Source: Rhynchopus sp. YZ270_cl-10
Taxonomy: Eukaryota > Euglenozoa > Diplonemea > Diplonemida > Diplonemidae
DNA length: 64,000 nucleotides
Reading direction: 5' to 3'
Assembly: GCA_964035575.1 (NCBI GenBank)
Contig: OZ037906.1
Location: forward strand, 682,001 to 746,000
In this document: positions 1 through 11,815 of the stretch, piece by piece
Layout: each line of letters starts with the position of its first letter
Position numbering within the stretch: position 1 is the first letter of the stretch
Translations under genes and position numbers: made by a program
Notes under the pieces: generated by a model
Seen by the model: only the letters and a program-made list of their open reading frames with translations
Databases searched by the model: none
Told to the model about the DNA's origin: nothing

Positions 1-157
1 CAAAGCACATTCAAAACAAACCAAAGCATTTTCGAACCCCCTTCCCTTATCAGCCGGCCTTTTTTTTTGTGTTCGACACATCATTTCCCCTTTGTGGCAG
101 TTGAGTCTTATTGGGTGGCTTCCTGGCCTGAATTTGTGTACTTTTTTTTTGTTTTCA

Positions 158-210
158 GTGCCTGCGTCTGCCGATGAAACGGTGAGGCGTTTGCACATTT
201 CATATTCTCT
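158..210 (+). repeat. Dispersed hairpin element, CGTC/GGCG family
   Basis: Starts with GTGCCTGCGTC, has a CCG-ATGAAA-CGG inner stem, then GGCG and TTTGCAC, and ends in a T/C-rich tail. The outer GTGC/GCAC and CGTC/GGCG pairs match those of the copies at 38849 and 41791. Confidence 0.7.
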
Positions 211-398
211 TTTTTTTGAGATATGCACACCCGTTTGAGGTGGCATCCTTATAACGTTTCCCCCCCCTGAAAAAGTAGTGCAGTATGCATCCTTGGGTGA
301 CTACTGCAAATAAGCAAACCTCTTTCATCAGTCTACGCCAATACAGACAAAATACCCTATAAAACAAAAAAAATCCTCCTCTTCAATCAACATTAATA

Positions 399-525
399 CC
401 ACCTGATTTTTACCCCGCGTATAGGCGCGTAAAGGCGTGTACGGACGGTCCGTATATGCCTGTACGGCCCTATACGACCTGATACGCGCCTATACACGCC
501 TTTACGCGGGGTAAAAATCAGGTGG
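399..525. mobile_element. 127-bp MITE with TA target duplication
   Basis: Terminal inverted repeats of about 23 bp (CCACCTGATTTTTACCCCGC at the left, its complement at the right) flank a GC-rich semi-palindromic centre. A TA dinucleotide lies directly outside each end (397-398 and 526-527), as expected for Tc1/mariner-like insertion. No coding capacity; a non-autonomous element. Confidence 0.8.
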
Positions 526-616
526 TAAAACTAAAAAAACGTAAAATAAAAATCAAAAAAGAAAATCACTCCAGTTTCATGGCTTTTTCAGCTCCTTCGC
601 GCGTATCTCTTGGTAA

Positions 617-664
617 AGTACACTGCCACAAGAGGGCTTTGTATTTCAAGTTAACCTTTCCTTA
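617..664 (+). repeat. Weak dispersed hairpin-family copy
   Basis: Contains GTACACTGCC, then AGAGGGCTTTGTATTTCAAG and a T/C-rich tail. The copy at 41413-41468 has the same order (GTACACTGTC, GAGAGGGCTTTTGTATTTTC). Outer TACA/TGTA pairing is possible. Confidence 0.45.
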
Positions 665-933
665 CCCGCTCCCCTCCGCCAGTTTTGTCTCTCTCTCCCC
701 CTTTTGCAATGTCCAGACTGTGTTTAAAAAAATACTCTGGAAATCGATAACCCTGAAGAGTCAGTGACTACGTCCTCCGACGCTGTTGTCACTGCCAACC
801 TTTTAAAAGGTGACTAAGAACGAGTCCTTAACTAGTCTGATTAGATGACTTAATGTTCAAAACATTCAGTAATCTAAAGAAGAACGAGAGGGTATTATCC
901 TTAGCAATGTTTTTTTTCTTCTTTCCAATCTTT

Positions 934-1637
934 CAGGGTTTTTTCTAGGATTTTTTTTTTTCAGATCTGGGGGGGGACGCAAAAAAACCACCCAAAAATT
1001 TTTTTTTCGCAGGTGCAAGCAGGGTTTCCGCTTATCTTCATGGAAAATTTTTCCAAAACCGTGAAGATATGTCCAAAAAGGGGTCAAGAATTTTCGCGCT
1101 CCGCGCAAAAAAGCCTGTTCATTTCACGTAAATACGTGATAACGCGGGATGATAACGTACATCAAGAACCAAACCAACCCTTTTTCTCATGTTCCACGGA
1201 ACCTTCCCTCAGTACAAGAATAAACGGCGGTCATGATATCAGAACTTTCTGGCGAAGCCACGGTACGCAACATTTCAAAAAATTGTGACCTAAAATTGAA
1301 CATTTTTACAGCCAAACTATGGTAGAGGGCTGTGGTATTCCGCTCATAAGTTTTGAGCTGCGCCGCAGGCGCACGGTACGCTACTTTTTTTTTTTATTTT
1401 TGCCGATCCCTTATTCTCACTCTTTGTTCGGTCCGTCAAATGGTGCAAAGATTGGGTGAATTGGGGGCACGGTCTGAAACTTCACCTCGCTATATCCTCT
1501 TCGTACGTGGTGTCCCAAATGGGGGTCTGTGCGGGTGACCCCCAACCACCCCCCATATCCTTTTTTCCCAAGTCAAAAATTCGTCCCCCCCCGGGGGGGG
1601 ACGCCGTCCCCCCCCGCTCCCCCTAGAAAAAACCCTG
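934..1637. mobile_element. Non-autonomous hAT-like element
   Basis: Ends are CAGGGTTTTTTCTAG and its complement CTAGAAAAAACCCTG. The 7-bp sequence AATCTTT flanks both sides (927-933, 1638-1644); an eighth base may be shared with the TIR. CAGGG ends and a 7-8 bp duplication fit the hAT superfamily. The interior has a GCGCC-GCA-GGCGC hairpin block (about 1365-1420) that recurs near 49800. No transposase is recognisable. Confidence 0.7.
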
Positions 1638-1644
1638 AATCTTT

Positions 1645-2962
1645 CTACTGTGTTCACCTCCTGCGAGGAGACACACCCCCTCACGCCAGCTCTCAATTTT
1701 TTTCCCCCCTCCCTCCCTTTTCTGGGTGAAAAAAAATTTGATTTGGCAAAACCACCGCCTTTATCAACTCACAAAAACACCTCTTTTCAACAGACATCAA
1801 CATTACAGGAAGCAGGAAGCACGCTTCCAGCCCCCTTTCCACACGCACTACACCCCTTTAAGGGTGTGACTTACTCTACTCTTGCGATTTTACGCATAGC
1901 ACATCACCACGGCACGTCGGGTGTGGCTGTCAAGGCAACTATTGTAGGCGTCTCGAGCCTCATCACACATGATGTACAAAACTGTCGTCAACAACACTAC
2001 TCTGAACAAAGCAATGAGGCGTGACATCGTCCTCACCAGTTCTCTTTATTTTTAACCCCCCCCTCTCGTAGCCCCTTTTGACCCTGTTTTCCAAAAAATT
2101 TGTGTATTTCAGCACGATCTTGTCTTCTTTTTTGGAATGGCACCTTACAGTTTCAAAGCCACACCAAAACTGTGAACTGCATGGTGTTGGGCCAACTGAA
2201 AAGGGAATGTGTTCTTTTCGTTACGGACTCTCCCGAAAAGAAAAAGAAAAAATCAGTAAAATGCCCCTCTCCCTCCGGAAAATATTTTTTTCCCACTCTT
2301 TCCGGCCAGGGTGGGGAGGGACAGAGAGAAGATTAAAAGCTGAACAATAAAAGGTAACAGGTTATTGCCCCGTTCTTGATGTTATATATTCCCCCCCCTC
2401 TCGTTTGTCATCAATTTGCTTGTTTTTCAAATGAAAGGCGTTTTTCTCTCGTTGTTTTGTTTCCCGAATCGAAACGATTCATAGAATAGTCACTGATTAG
2501 TCTCGCATCTCTCTACTTATTGTCTCCCTTCATGTTTTTTTTCTGTCCTTTTCATCAAAAAAAAATCCTTTATTACGGTTTGTCTCTTAGAACCCTAGGC
2601 AATTAGTTGGCCGTTGGCGTTCGCTGTGTTGTTTTTTTCCCTCTTTGTTTTCAACCTTTTTTTTTAGAAGAGGAAAACGGCTGCCTGAACACACCCTTTT
2701 GTTAAGGCTTGACAGGCACTGTTTTTCCAACACTCTCTCCCCGTCTCCCCTCCTTCAATACGGACTTCTTTTTTTTAGTGAATTTTTTACTCTCAAAAAG
2801 ACAGCAAATATAGGCACCGTTATCGAGAACGAAGAAAACTGCCACAAAAAAAAAACCCCCTCTCCCCTCACTCGCTTGCCCTCCGAAATAGCAACAAAAC
2901 AAAAAGAAATCATTGCCCCCAAATGCTCTGATACGTTCCTCACCCCCCCCCCCCCCCCCCCC
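1645..2962. other. Intergenic, T/C-rich, no gene recognised
   Basis: Low-complexity pyrimidine-rich DNA ending in a run of 22 C (2943-2964). Open frames up to 124 codons lack domains and follow homopolymer composition. Confidence 0.6.
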
Positions 2963-2970
2963 CCTTAGGG

Positions 2971-3785
2971 CAGTGTTGGCAGAGTACGTGTACGTTGTAC
3001 TTTTTGTACTTTGTACTTTTGTACTTTTTGACGTACTTTTTGGCGCCCAAATCCGTACTTTATGACCCTATATTTTACCCTGGGAATTCGAAGCAAAATC
3101 CGTATTTCCCCTCTCTTCACCCCAATCACACTCAAAAAAGGTTTTTTGTTATTCAATGGTGTTCCGGAGAGGGCCCATATTGACATGTCCTTGACATGTC
3201 CCCGACAGTGGGGGGTGTCATTTTGTAATTTGCTTAAGAGTGGGTTTTGTTTTTGCCCGGGAAAATCACCCACTAAGGAAGGGGTAGTGCTCAAAACCGC
3301 CCGAAGTCTGGAAGTGGCCGTCTTCTGGGCTATGTAGGCATCATAGGTGGTGCCTACTAGTGGTCTGAGCACACGGAGTTGCGACAACTCGGCCATAGTA
3401 CCATAGTACCATAGTACCATAGTACCATAGTACCATAGTACCATAGTACCATAGTACCATAGTACCATAGTACCATAGTACCATAGTACCATAGTACCAT
3501 AGTACCATAGTACCATAGTACCATAAGGTCGCCCAGAGCCCACCACGCGCACATTCTTGAGAAGCCGTTTATAGCTCTGTGCACTGAGCATTTTCCGTAC
3601 TGCCAACACTGCCCCCAAACCTTTTTTTTTTGCCCCCACACTGGTACACCAGCTGCACAAACCCATCCACAAACCCAGATGTACTTTTTGTGTATTTTTT
3701 GTACTTTTTACGTACTTTTTGTACTATTGTACTATTGTACTTTTTACGTACTTTTTGAAATTGGACACGTACTCTGCCAACACTG
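2971..3785. mobile_element. Non-autonomous hAT element with 8-bp TSD
   Basis: Inverted ends CAGTGTTGGCAGAGTACGTG and complement, flanked by a perfect 8-bp duplication CCTTAGGG (2963-2970, 3786-3793). Both are classic hAT features. Subterminal regions carry repeated GTACTTTTT motifs on opposite strands, possible transposase-binding repeats. The middle holds an 8-bp tandem array. No transposase gene. The right TSD copy covers the left edge of the neighbouring foldback element, so this element is the younger insertion. Confidence 0.85.
3393..3525. repeat. 8-bp tandem array (CCATAGTA)n
   Basis: About 16.6 uninterrupted copies of CCATAGTA inside the hAT element. The near-perfect copies suggest recent expansion. 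Each unit can pair with its neighbour (GTAC and TATGGTAC-type self-complementarity). Confidence 0.95.
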
Positions 3786-3790
3786 CCTTA

Positions 3791-4588
3791 GGGGGTCCGA
3801 CTCCCTAGTAAAATTTTGTCCGGTTTTCATTTTTTTCACCATTAGGCCATTTCCCGGGCACCCCCGGGCGAATCCTGCCCCCAAAATAGGGTTTCTGGGC
3901 ACTGTGGGCCTAAATTCACCCTCTAGGTACCCCAAAATACAAAAAAAATTGAAAAATATGGTGAAAAATCGGTTTTTTGGCCTTAGGCAAAATGGCCGGT
4001 TTTTGACTAAAAATGGTGTCTCCAAGAAAAAATCAAAAAAACCCCAAAAAATAGACGAAAAAAGTCGTCTCTGGACACAATTTCGACGGAAATAAGTGGG
4101 ATTAGTCAATTGCAACCGGTTTTTCACCCTTTTGACAATTTTGCGACGCTTTTTTTGTGTTTTTCTTGTCCTTGGAACATCCTTGGAACACCCCCGGTGT
4201 TCCAAGGACGTTTTTGCACCTAAAAACACAAAAAAACGTCAAAAAAAGTGTCAAAAGGGCGAAACCCCGTTTTCAATTGACCCAAAACACATTTTTGGGT
4301 CGAAATTGTGTGCAGAGACACCTTTTTTCGTCTATTTTTTGGACTTTTCTTTGATTTTTTGGAAATTTGGCCAAAATCGGCAATGTTGCCCAAAAGGCCA
4401 AAATAGCCTATTTTTCACCATATTTTTCAATTTTTTTTGTATTTTGGGGTACCTAGAGGGTGAATTTAGGCCCACAGTGCCCAGAAACCCTATTTTGGGG
4501 GCAGGATTCGCCCGGGGGTGCCCGGGAAATGGCCTAATGGTGAAAAAAATGAAAACCGGACAAAATTTTACTAGGGAGTCGGACCCCC
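3791..4588. mobile_element. Foldback element, about 800 bp, TA target duplication
   Basis: The two ends are inverted copies of about 200 bp beginning GGGGGTCCGACTCCCTAG. The interior is also partly self-complementary, so almost the whole element folds on itself. TA lies outside each end (3789-3790, 4589-4590). The open frames across it are by-products of the palindrome. It ends about 110 bp upstream of the importin-like start codon. Confidence 0.85.
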
Positions 4589-4695
4589 TACCCCCCCCCC
4601 TACGTCTTATTGTGCATGGCCTCCTTCCTTTCCCTCTTTTTATCCACCACCACCCACCCACCTACCACCACCCCACAGACATACACCATGCAAAC

Positions 4696-7600
4696 ATGCT
4701 CAATGCAGCACTCCAAGCCTCAGTAAGCCCTGTCACAGAGGAACGGCTCCGTGCAGAGGCCTATCTCAGAGATGTCCCAGTGGGGGACCTGCTCCGCTTC
4801 ACCAAAGAAGGTGAGGAGGGCCAGCGACTGCCTGCAGCAGCGCAGATCAAACAGAAATGCCTTACCGAGACAGGGGTGCCTGCAGACCTCCTCATCCAGT
4901 GTGCGGTGACCAGCAGCAGGCCGCTTTCTGTTATGCTTGCGAGTTGTGTCTCGATTTTGTACCTCAAAAATAAAAAGAAAAATGGCGAGGTTTGTGTTGC
5001 CTGTTTAAAGGCAATCTGCACTGCCTTTGTGACCGCGATATGTGAGGCGAATGCGGGGGTGGTGGACACCCTGCTTGAGGCTGTGTCGGGTGCAGCAGAG
5101 CGTCTGAAGCGCAGAGCAGACGCGCTGCTCATGTGGAGCCACCTCCAAGAATGTCTCTGGCGCTCGCTAGATGCCTTCCGCACAACGGACCTCGTGGAAA
5201 AAATTTCAGCAGTCATCGCAGCGCTAGACAGGGTAGTGGGCCTGTGCGCACAAAGCCTAGACCTTCAAAGACATCTGCAAAGCATGGTAGCAACACAACG
5301 TTCTGCAGTCATCACCGATGGTATGATTTTTTTTTTTTTTTTGAATATACGAGAATCGTCATATAAAAATAAAACTCTGTTTTTAGATAGTGCTTGCCGA
5401 ATTACTCCCCAGATTCATTCACTCAGGGACACTAATTCGAGCGATCAACGAAAAAACTTTTTCTCTTTTTTTCCTTGTTTTCGTTTCTTTTTACTGAATA
5501 TCTATCTAAAAAAGGAAGAGTTTTATTTTTTTGTCGCCTGAAGGAAGATAGAAACAAAGCATTTTTTTTGAACACACTTTGCGGTTCTGGAGACGAACCG
5601 CGTTGCAGAGCCACTCCACCGAGGTGCGTTTCACCACCTGATACATTGTCGGAGTAGTATAGTTGCCTCATTTATGTTGCCACAATGTGCACAATCTCCA
5701 CTTTTTAGATGTGTACGTACGGCATTTTCATTTCTCTTTCATTCCCCCCACTTTTCCCCCTTAAAATAGACACTATTACACCATAGTGGAAGAGCATTTT
5801 CGATAAAAAAAATGCAACAAAATTTTCGGTCTAAAATATTGGGAAGTTTCATCCCATTTTATCGGGACCCATAATTTCCACCACTAATTATTTTTTCTCC
5901 CCACACACATCCACCCCCTCCTTTCCTCACAGTAAAGAACATTGTAGCACGCCGTCCTCTGGCGTTCCGTGGGGAGTTCTTTCGAGAGTACTTCTTTCCT
6001 CACCTTGCAGCGTTTGCGGTGCTGCTGTTTGAACGCCGTGATGTTGCTGTGCTTATGCTCTATGCAGAAATACCTGTAGAGGTGGCAGACTTGAACACCG
6101 AATTTTTAATGAAGGTAGTGGGCTTCTGCCTGGAGGTGGTGGGAAGCTTTGGGGAGAAGGACGTCGAGGCGTTTTTGAATGACCCTCTTTCTTATGCGAA
6201 GCACGAACACCAAGGTTCGCTTCGGATAGGCGGGATGGTGTTTCTGCAGTACTTCTTCGGGCACTTCCAGGTCAGCGAACAGATCTGTTCAGCGGTCCGC
6301 CCGTTTCTTAGTGTAGGAAACTCCAGCATTACGCTTCTCCGTGCGTGCAATGTCACCCGCGCGCTTCTTGTCAACCCTGCTCTGTCGCAGTGCTTTGCAA
6401 AAGAAATTGTGACATTCCTCAACTTCATCATGACCACCTTTCTATGCCGGTGTTCTGCAAAGGAAATGCCGCTTGAGGACGAAATGATTGTCTGCGAGGT
6501 GCTAATGTTCCTGTCAGAGTTCATCCGATCACGCAACACCATCAAAAACGACACCAACATGAAGGAGGTGTTTGCCTTTCTCATGAACGGCCCGCTCTTC
6601 ATGGAGCACAGACGCTTTGCAATCTCTCACATTGCCTTTGTTACTATTCAACGGATCATTGAAAAGAAAAAATTGAGGTTAAAGATCCCAAAGGAATCTG
6701 CAGTGCGGTTAACCGGCTATTTTCTGTCAATGCTGCAGTACAGAGAGGATGAGAAGGTGGGGGAGGCGGCGTTGGCGTGCTTTTCGTTTTTGGTTACCCC
6801 GGATGGGTTTACGACAGCTTTGGAGCAGCTTTTTGGGATAATTTGCTCCGGAAAGACGTTTCCTCCTGACGTTCTAAAGCAACTATACGAATGCCTAGGG
6901 GGAATCTGCATGCGCGTTACGACCCTTCCTGCTAGCGATGCACGACACCGTCTTCTCAACCGCATTGTCGCAGCCCTATGGCTTTGCCACCCCACCCCTC
7001 AGCATTCTCTCCTCTCCATCTATCTTCTCTGCAGCGTAGCGCTGGACAGCGCCGCAAATCTTCGTGTCGGTGACATTCTCTTCTCGCCAGAACACCAACA
7101 ACACTACTTCGGTCACGACGAAGACGCCCGCCTCTTTCTTGTCTCAGTTCTTCTTCAAGAAAGAGGCCAAATGTGTGCAATCTCAGCAAAAATTTTAGAA
7201 AATCTCGAAGTAATTCCGTTTACTCGCAGTGTCACAACATTTTTGACAGCATATATGTTGGTTGGTGTTGAAGAAGCGAGAGGTGCTCTACACCGTGCAG
7301 TTCCTGCAATGCAGAATGAACTGAAGCTTCATCAGCATGCTCAGATGAAATGCAAAGGGGATGTAAAATGCATTGTTCCGTTGGTGTTGATGGCGGTTGC
7401 GGTGCATGGTCCAGGGGTGTTGCAGGGTGAAGGATTGAATGGTGTGGTGCAGACGTTTTTGTCGGTTTTTTCTGTGAGAGAGTTGGTGATTCAAGGGTTG
7501 CGGGTTGAGACTGCGGGATGGGTGGAGCTGGGGTTGTTGCGTCTGGTGGTGGAAGGGTGGGCAGGGCTTGAGAAAGTTCTTCTGCATACAAGCGTTTCGT

Positions 7601-7875
7601 ATCTTTTGGATGTGCTGATGCGTGCCCGCGCAGCACAAAACGGTCTCTTAGATGAAGATGAAGAACTTCTTCTCAAACCCCCAGCGTTCTTCCCAGATGC
7701 AGACCTGGGTTTGACCCTCCGCTGCTTTGGAGATGCACCCAAGCCTGCAACAGCAATAATCCCATTTGGGTCCTGTCTTGACTACCTCAGAAAAGCGCGT
7801 GGACAAGAAGTTCTCAAAGCATTCATCCAAAATGTCCTCAAAGATGAGCAACATATCGCCCTCTTTTGCATTTGA
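4696..7875 (+). CDS. Importin-beta family karyopherin (importin-7/8 or Cse1-like)
   Basis: Predicted nuclear transport receptor. Exons 4696-5320 and 5933-7875, joined in frame across a 612-nt intron (donor GTATGA, acceptor CTCACAG), give 855 aa. The ATG at 4696 opens a segment (LNAALQ...EERLRAEAYLRDV) typical of the first HEAT repeat of importin-beta proteins, which binds Ran. A FLNDPLSYAKHEHQG segment near residue 290 resembles the 'DPxEYI' stretch of importin-7/8 and Cse1. The rest is helical and repeat-like. Length fits importin-beta (about 860-1,000 aa) and is short for importin-7 or CAS. Open frame continues upstream of 4696 only through the foldback element, so I reject a longer start. 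The exact subfamily is unsure. Confidence 0.65.
5321..5932 (+). other. Intron of the karyopherin gene
   Basis: 612-nt intron, GTATGA...CACAG, interrupting codon Val209 after its first base. T/A-rich; it contains a GGTTCTGGAGACGAACCG hairpin near 5582-5600. The same GGTTCT...GACGAACCGCG block occurs in intron 3 of the coiled-coil gene (about 31987-32009), so introns also carry dispersed repeats. Confidence 0.75.
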
Positions 7876-8709
7876 AAAATGGAGAGATGATGGAAGGTGA
7901 GGTAAAGGGACTGCTTTGTCAATTGAAATAAACGTTCTAACCCTTTTTATGGCAACAAAAGACGGGTTTATCGACCCGTAATGTTTTGTCAAAGCAAAAA
8001 ATTCATGTGAAATTGCGCGTCTGTTTTCAAGGGGCACTAACGATGCCTCGATATTTAAAAAAAAGGGGGGTTTTTATTTTTTCTCTTTTTGATGAGACCC
8101 CGATTCATCAATTGGGGGAGATGTTGTGGACAAAGAACGGAGGTTGTTCCATTCATTCACGACAGTGAAGTAAATGACTTTGGCGCAATCTTTTTCTTTT
8201 AGATTTATTCATTTGTTTTTTTTTTGTTGTTGGTAGTTCATGTTTTCTATTCATTTTTTTATTTTTGGGAAGGGGGGGAGGGGAGGGGAGGGGAGTGATG
8301 TCAGGAGAGGGCATTCAGTCTTCAATCTGATAAGGTGTTAGCAATAACAAAGCTTTGAGAAGAAGAGAGAGAGAGAGAGAGATAACACAACGGGCACACC
8401 CTATCAAAAAACAGTGAGAGCGATTTTTTTTGCTTTCACCCGACCCGCTTTGTTTCATTTTTATTTTTATATTTCTCACCGTGTGGAATTTCATCTACAC
8501 CCCTCTTTTTTATGCTTATGCGTACCGTGAAGGCACATTTTTTTCTTCTTTTTTTTCTCTTTGCATTTCTGTCAAATTGGCAATTTGGCGATATATTTTT
8601 CAATGCATGCGAATAGTGAAAACCTTTAATACTGACTCTCTCAAAAATATACTACATCCACCACCACTATCACTATCACCACAGAATTATAGAACTTTTC
8701 ACACACACA
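7876..8709. other. Intergenic region
   Basis: No gene recognised. Contains a G-rich GGGGAGGGGAGGGG stretch (about 8268-8296) that could form a G-quadruplex and a short GA tract (about 8364-8382). A pyrimidine- and CA-rich leader precedes the ATG at 8710. Confidence 0.6.
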
Positions 8710-10736
8710 ATGTTCACAATTCTTGCGGCGGTGGATTTCCACCAAAAATGCAACTTTGAGTTCAACTTCCCTGCTGTGCCGACTGTGACAGAGCTGCGTG
8801 ACAGACTTGAAACCGTTATGTGCACCGAGGCAGCTTTGCGGAGACCTCCTGGTGTTCCGGTGCAGCCCTTCTCGATTCACCGTCTGCAGGTGTTTGACGA
8901 GAGGATGGAGATGTGGGTCGACCTTGTGTCGTCGAGCCAGCTTGCGGACTACTGCCAGATCTATGTCTTCCAGCGTGAGTCGCCCTGGCATAAGGACACC
9001 CCTGGGCGCATCCCACCCCCGGTGCGCCCCTCACAGCCAATGGGCGGCTTCTCGCCTGTCGGCATGGCACACTCGCCCCACTCCGTAGCGCCAATGATCC
9101 CAGAGTCTGTCCCGCGCTTCCCCCCACCCTCCGCAGGTGCCTCCTACTACCCAGGTGTCGCAGGCACACCGCCGCCCGTAGTGGAGTCCTCAAGGGTGTC
9201 GCCGCAGAGAGCGCACCCACCCCCGCCGATCGACCACATGGCCATGGCGGATATCCCGCTTGATATGATCACCCATGCGGAGAAGGTGCGTGTAGTGTAC
9301 GATGAGATGGATGTCCGCAAGTCGCGTGCGGTCTCATATGAAGACTGGTCTGCAGTGTTCTCGAAGTTGCGTATCAACCAGCCAGATGGTCCCTTCTCGG
9401 AGGAGACCACGCACGACCTCTTCCACCAGAAGGCAGACAAGAATGAGGACGGATTTGTCTCCTTCACGGAGTTCCAGATCTTCGCAGAGATGTACCCGAA
9501 GATGCTTGACTCGCTGTACTTCCGCTGCAGAGACCAGATCCACCATGACTCGCGTGCAGCCAACATGGAGGCGGCAGAGCACCTTCGGGGCGACCTTGAG
9601 CGCAGACGCGACGAGACCGAGACTGAGATGCACGACGCAGAGTCTACGGCACTGAGCGCACAGCAGAAGGAAGAGGTCAGCCAGTCGGGGGTTGACGCGG
9701 CACGGGAGAGGGAGAAGGATGCCAGGTACATATAATGTAATAATACACTGCACATTCCACCACACCACGTTGCTCCCTGGTTCTTAACCGGTTTGCCTCT
9801 TTTTTTACTTTTGCGATATCACACCCTTTAGTGCTCTGTTTCAGATATTCCCCATAGCATTCCACCACCACATTACAGAGCCTCCAAAGACCAGGCACAC
9901 GGTCAAACCGAAGAAGTCCGTGCCCGTCTCAGAGATGCCCAGGCCGACCGTGACAGAGTGAAGGAGCAGGTCAGACAGCGTGATTCGCACCTCCGCACTG
10001 CCCAGCGTTCCGTCGATACCGCTGTCAAGAAGCAGAAGAACCAGGAAAACGAGCTTGAAAAGGCCCGCAAGGAGCTGGAACGTCTCCAGCGCCTTGTCGA
10101 ACAACAGATGCGCGAGGTCGAACGCCAGGAGGGGCTCGTCCAGGACGCGAGCGGCGCCATTGACACTGCACACAGCAAGGTGCAGGAACAGGAGCAGGCT
10201 AAGGGCGAGGTCGAAGGACTCCTCCAGGGAGCCCAGGACACCGTCAGCGGGGTGGAAGACGAGCTGCGTAGCGCATTGGACCACGAAAACCAGCTGGGAC
10301 AGGCACACCGCGACACAGTCAAGGAGGTAAACCAGCTGCAGGGACAGAAGGCACAGGAGGAGCAGGAGTTGACCAAGGCTAAGTATGACCATATCACACA
10401 ATACCACCACACTACCCCACACTACCCCACACCCCTTTTAGAGCACGCGAAGCACAAAAGAAGGCTGCACACGAGCGTGCCATCAAAGCCCTTGAGGAGC
10501 ATGAGAAGGTGCTGGAGGCACTACGCGCAAAGGACAGAGACCTGCAGGAACGTCGCCTCGGTGAAGAGGTTAAGGAGAACGAAATCCTCGATGCAGAAGT
10601 GCGTCTCCGTGAGCAGCGTGAATGCATGGAAAAGAAGGAGGAGGCCCTCCGGTCGGCACACCACGACTTCACGGCAGAAGCAGGAAGAGCGGCATCGCCC
10701 CCACGCCCTTCATACCATTCCACCCTTTCAGCATAG
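8710..10736 (+). CDS. BILBO1: BILBO1-like flagellar pocket collar protein
   Basis: Exons 8710-9725, 9879-10382 and 10442-10736 give 604 aa, close to trypanosome BILBO1 (587 aa). BILBO1 polymerises into the horseshoe-shaped collar at the neck of the flagellar pocket. Domain order agrees: N-terminal globular domain (about 1-100, with FDERMEMWVDL and LADYCQIYVFQ), Pro-rich linker (100-180), EF-hand pair and a coiled coil (about 265-585). The second EF-hand loop is canonical (DKNEDGFVSFTE, residues 243-254); the first (201-212) lacks several Ca ligands. The tail (AASPPRPSYHSTLSA) differs from the trypanosome leucine zipper. Both introns join in frame (AG|A and AA|A codons). The family call rests on remembered N-terminal and EF-hand similarity. 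Confidence 0.8.
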
Positions 10737-10869
10737 GCTGGTAAAAAGGTGGAATTGAATGTGTAAAAAAAAAAATATGTGAGAAGGTGACAAGTGACAG
10801 TTCTCTCCCCCTCCCAACCCCTTGTACAATCCCCAGTCCCTTATTTTTTTTGATAGAAAATGCACGCCA

Positions 10870-10903
<34 letters not shown>

Positions 10904-11584
10904 AGAACATTTGTTTCCCACCCACCCCCCTGTTTGTTCCGTCAGGTTCAAGCATGTATTTTTTTTTTTTTTTGAGAAATATAATAAATTTCCCATTTGT
11001 TCTGTTAGTTTGATAGCAGATTGTTTGACTGTGTGTGTTTTTTTTTCTCTTTTTCTTGTGTTTTTTCTTTTTTCTTTTTCTTTATTGTCTTCTGTGGGCG
11101 TGTGTTTTGTAACAACTGTTTCTGTTGTTTTTTTTTCTCCCTTTCTTTTTTGCTTGTTTGTCTAAAAAAAAACTGAAAAAGTCTTGCTTTTCTATAGGAT
11201 CTATAGACTTTCTGTAGGTGAAGTGGAAAAATATAACAACACAGCAAAAAACAAAAAAATACACGAAAAAAAATGTTGATGTTGTTGTTTTGCAACGAAA
11301 AAAAAAAACTAAACAAAAAAATAAACAAAAGACCGAGAGGCAAACGTGGTCTTCGTTTTAGATCTCTCTGTCTCTCTTTTCTTTATGTCGAAAAAAAAAT
11401 GGCACCTATTTCTCTCTTTTTTTTTACTCCTCCTCTTCCTCTTCCTCTCATTGCCTCTGTCCTGCACCTTACAACCCGAGCTCTGGATCCAACGAGTTTC
11501 TTAACAGCAGCATGAACTCATTATGTCCCCCACATCCGCACGATCACAGCAAAATAGCAAAAAAAAAAAACAGTAGAGATTGCA

Positions 11585-11632
11585 CAACTGTGGCAACACA
11601 ACCGAGACAACTACACTACTCCAACAATTTAT
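11585..11632 (+). repeat. Dispersed repeat, GGCAACACAACCGAG family
   Basis: The block ACTGTGGCAACACAACCGAG...CTACACTACTCCAACAATTT is found again, almost identical, at 40187-40231. Looser copies lie at 21470-21512 and, inverted, 42036-42072. No coding role. Confidence 0.75.
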
Positions 11633-11650
11633 CAAAAAAAACATAAATTC

Positions 11651-11720
11651 ATTAGCCTTCGGGCGACTTTGTGATACAGAATCCGTTCTCGGATAGGTGA
11701 TTGTCGAGACTACAAAAAAA
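11651..11720 (+). repeat. Dispersed UUCG-hairpin element
   Basis: Contains GCC-TTCG-GGC, a stable UUCG-capped stem, then a TCCG-TTCT-CGGA hairpin and the tail AGGTGATTGTCGA. The copy at 41872-41940 has the same order. It directly follows the GGCAACACAACCGAG repeat. Confidence 0.7.
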
Positions 11721-11815
11721 AAATCTTATAAACACCCATTCAACCCCCCCCACACACACACCCTGGATACGGAGTGCCTTTTGTTTTAAATAAAAAGTAA
11801 TTTATTGCTTTTATA

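Larger units (their letters stand above)
1..933. other. Intergenic region with small structured repeats
   Basis: No convincing coding sequence. The region is rich in T runs and holds a copy of the CGTC/GGCG hairpin family (158-210), a TA-flanked MITE (399-525) and a weak hairpin-family relative (617-664). Short open frames here have homopolymer-driven composition and no recognisable domain. Confidence 0.7.

Noticed and set aside
3393-3525. CRISPR-like array
   Set aside because: 8-bp head-to-tail units without spacers; it is a microsatellite in a transposon.
4096-4695. Upstream extension of the karyopherin reading frame
   Set aside because: It runs through a foldback element; the conserved importin N-terminus starts at 4696.
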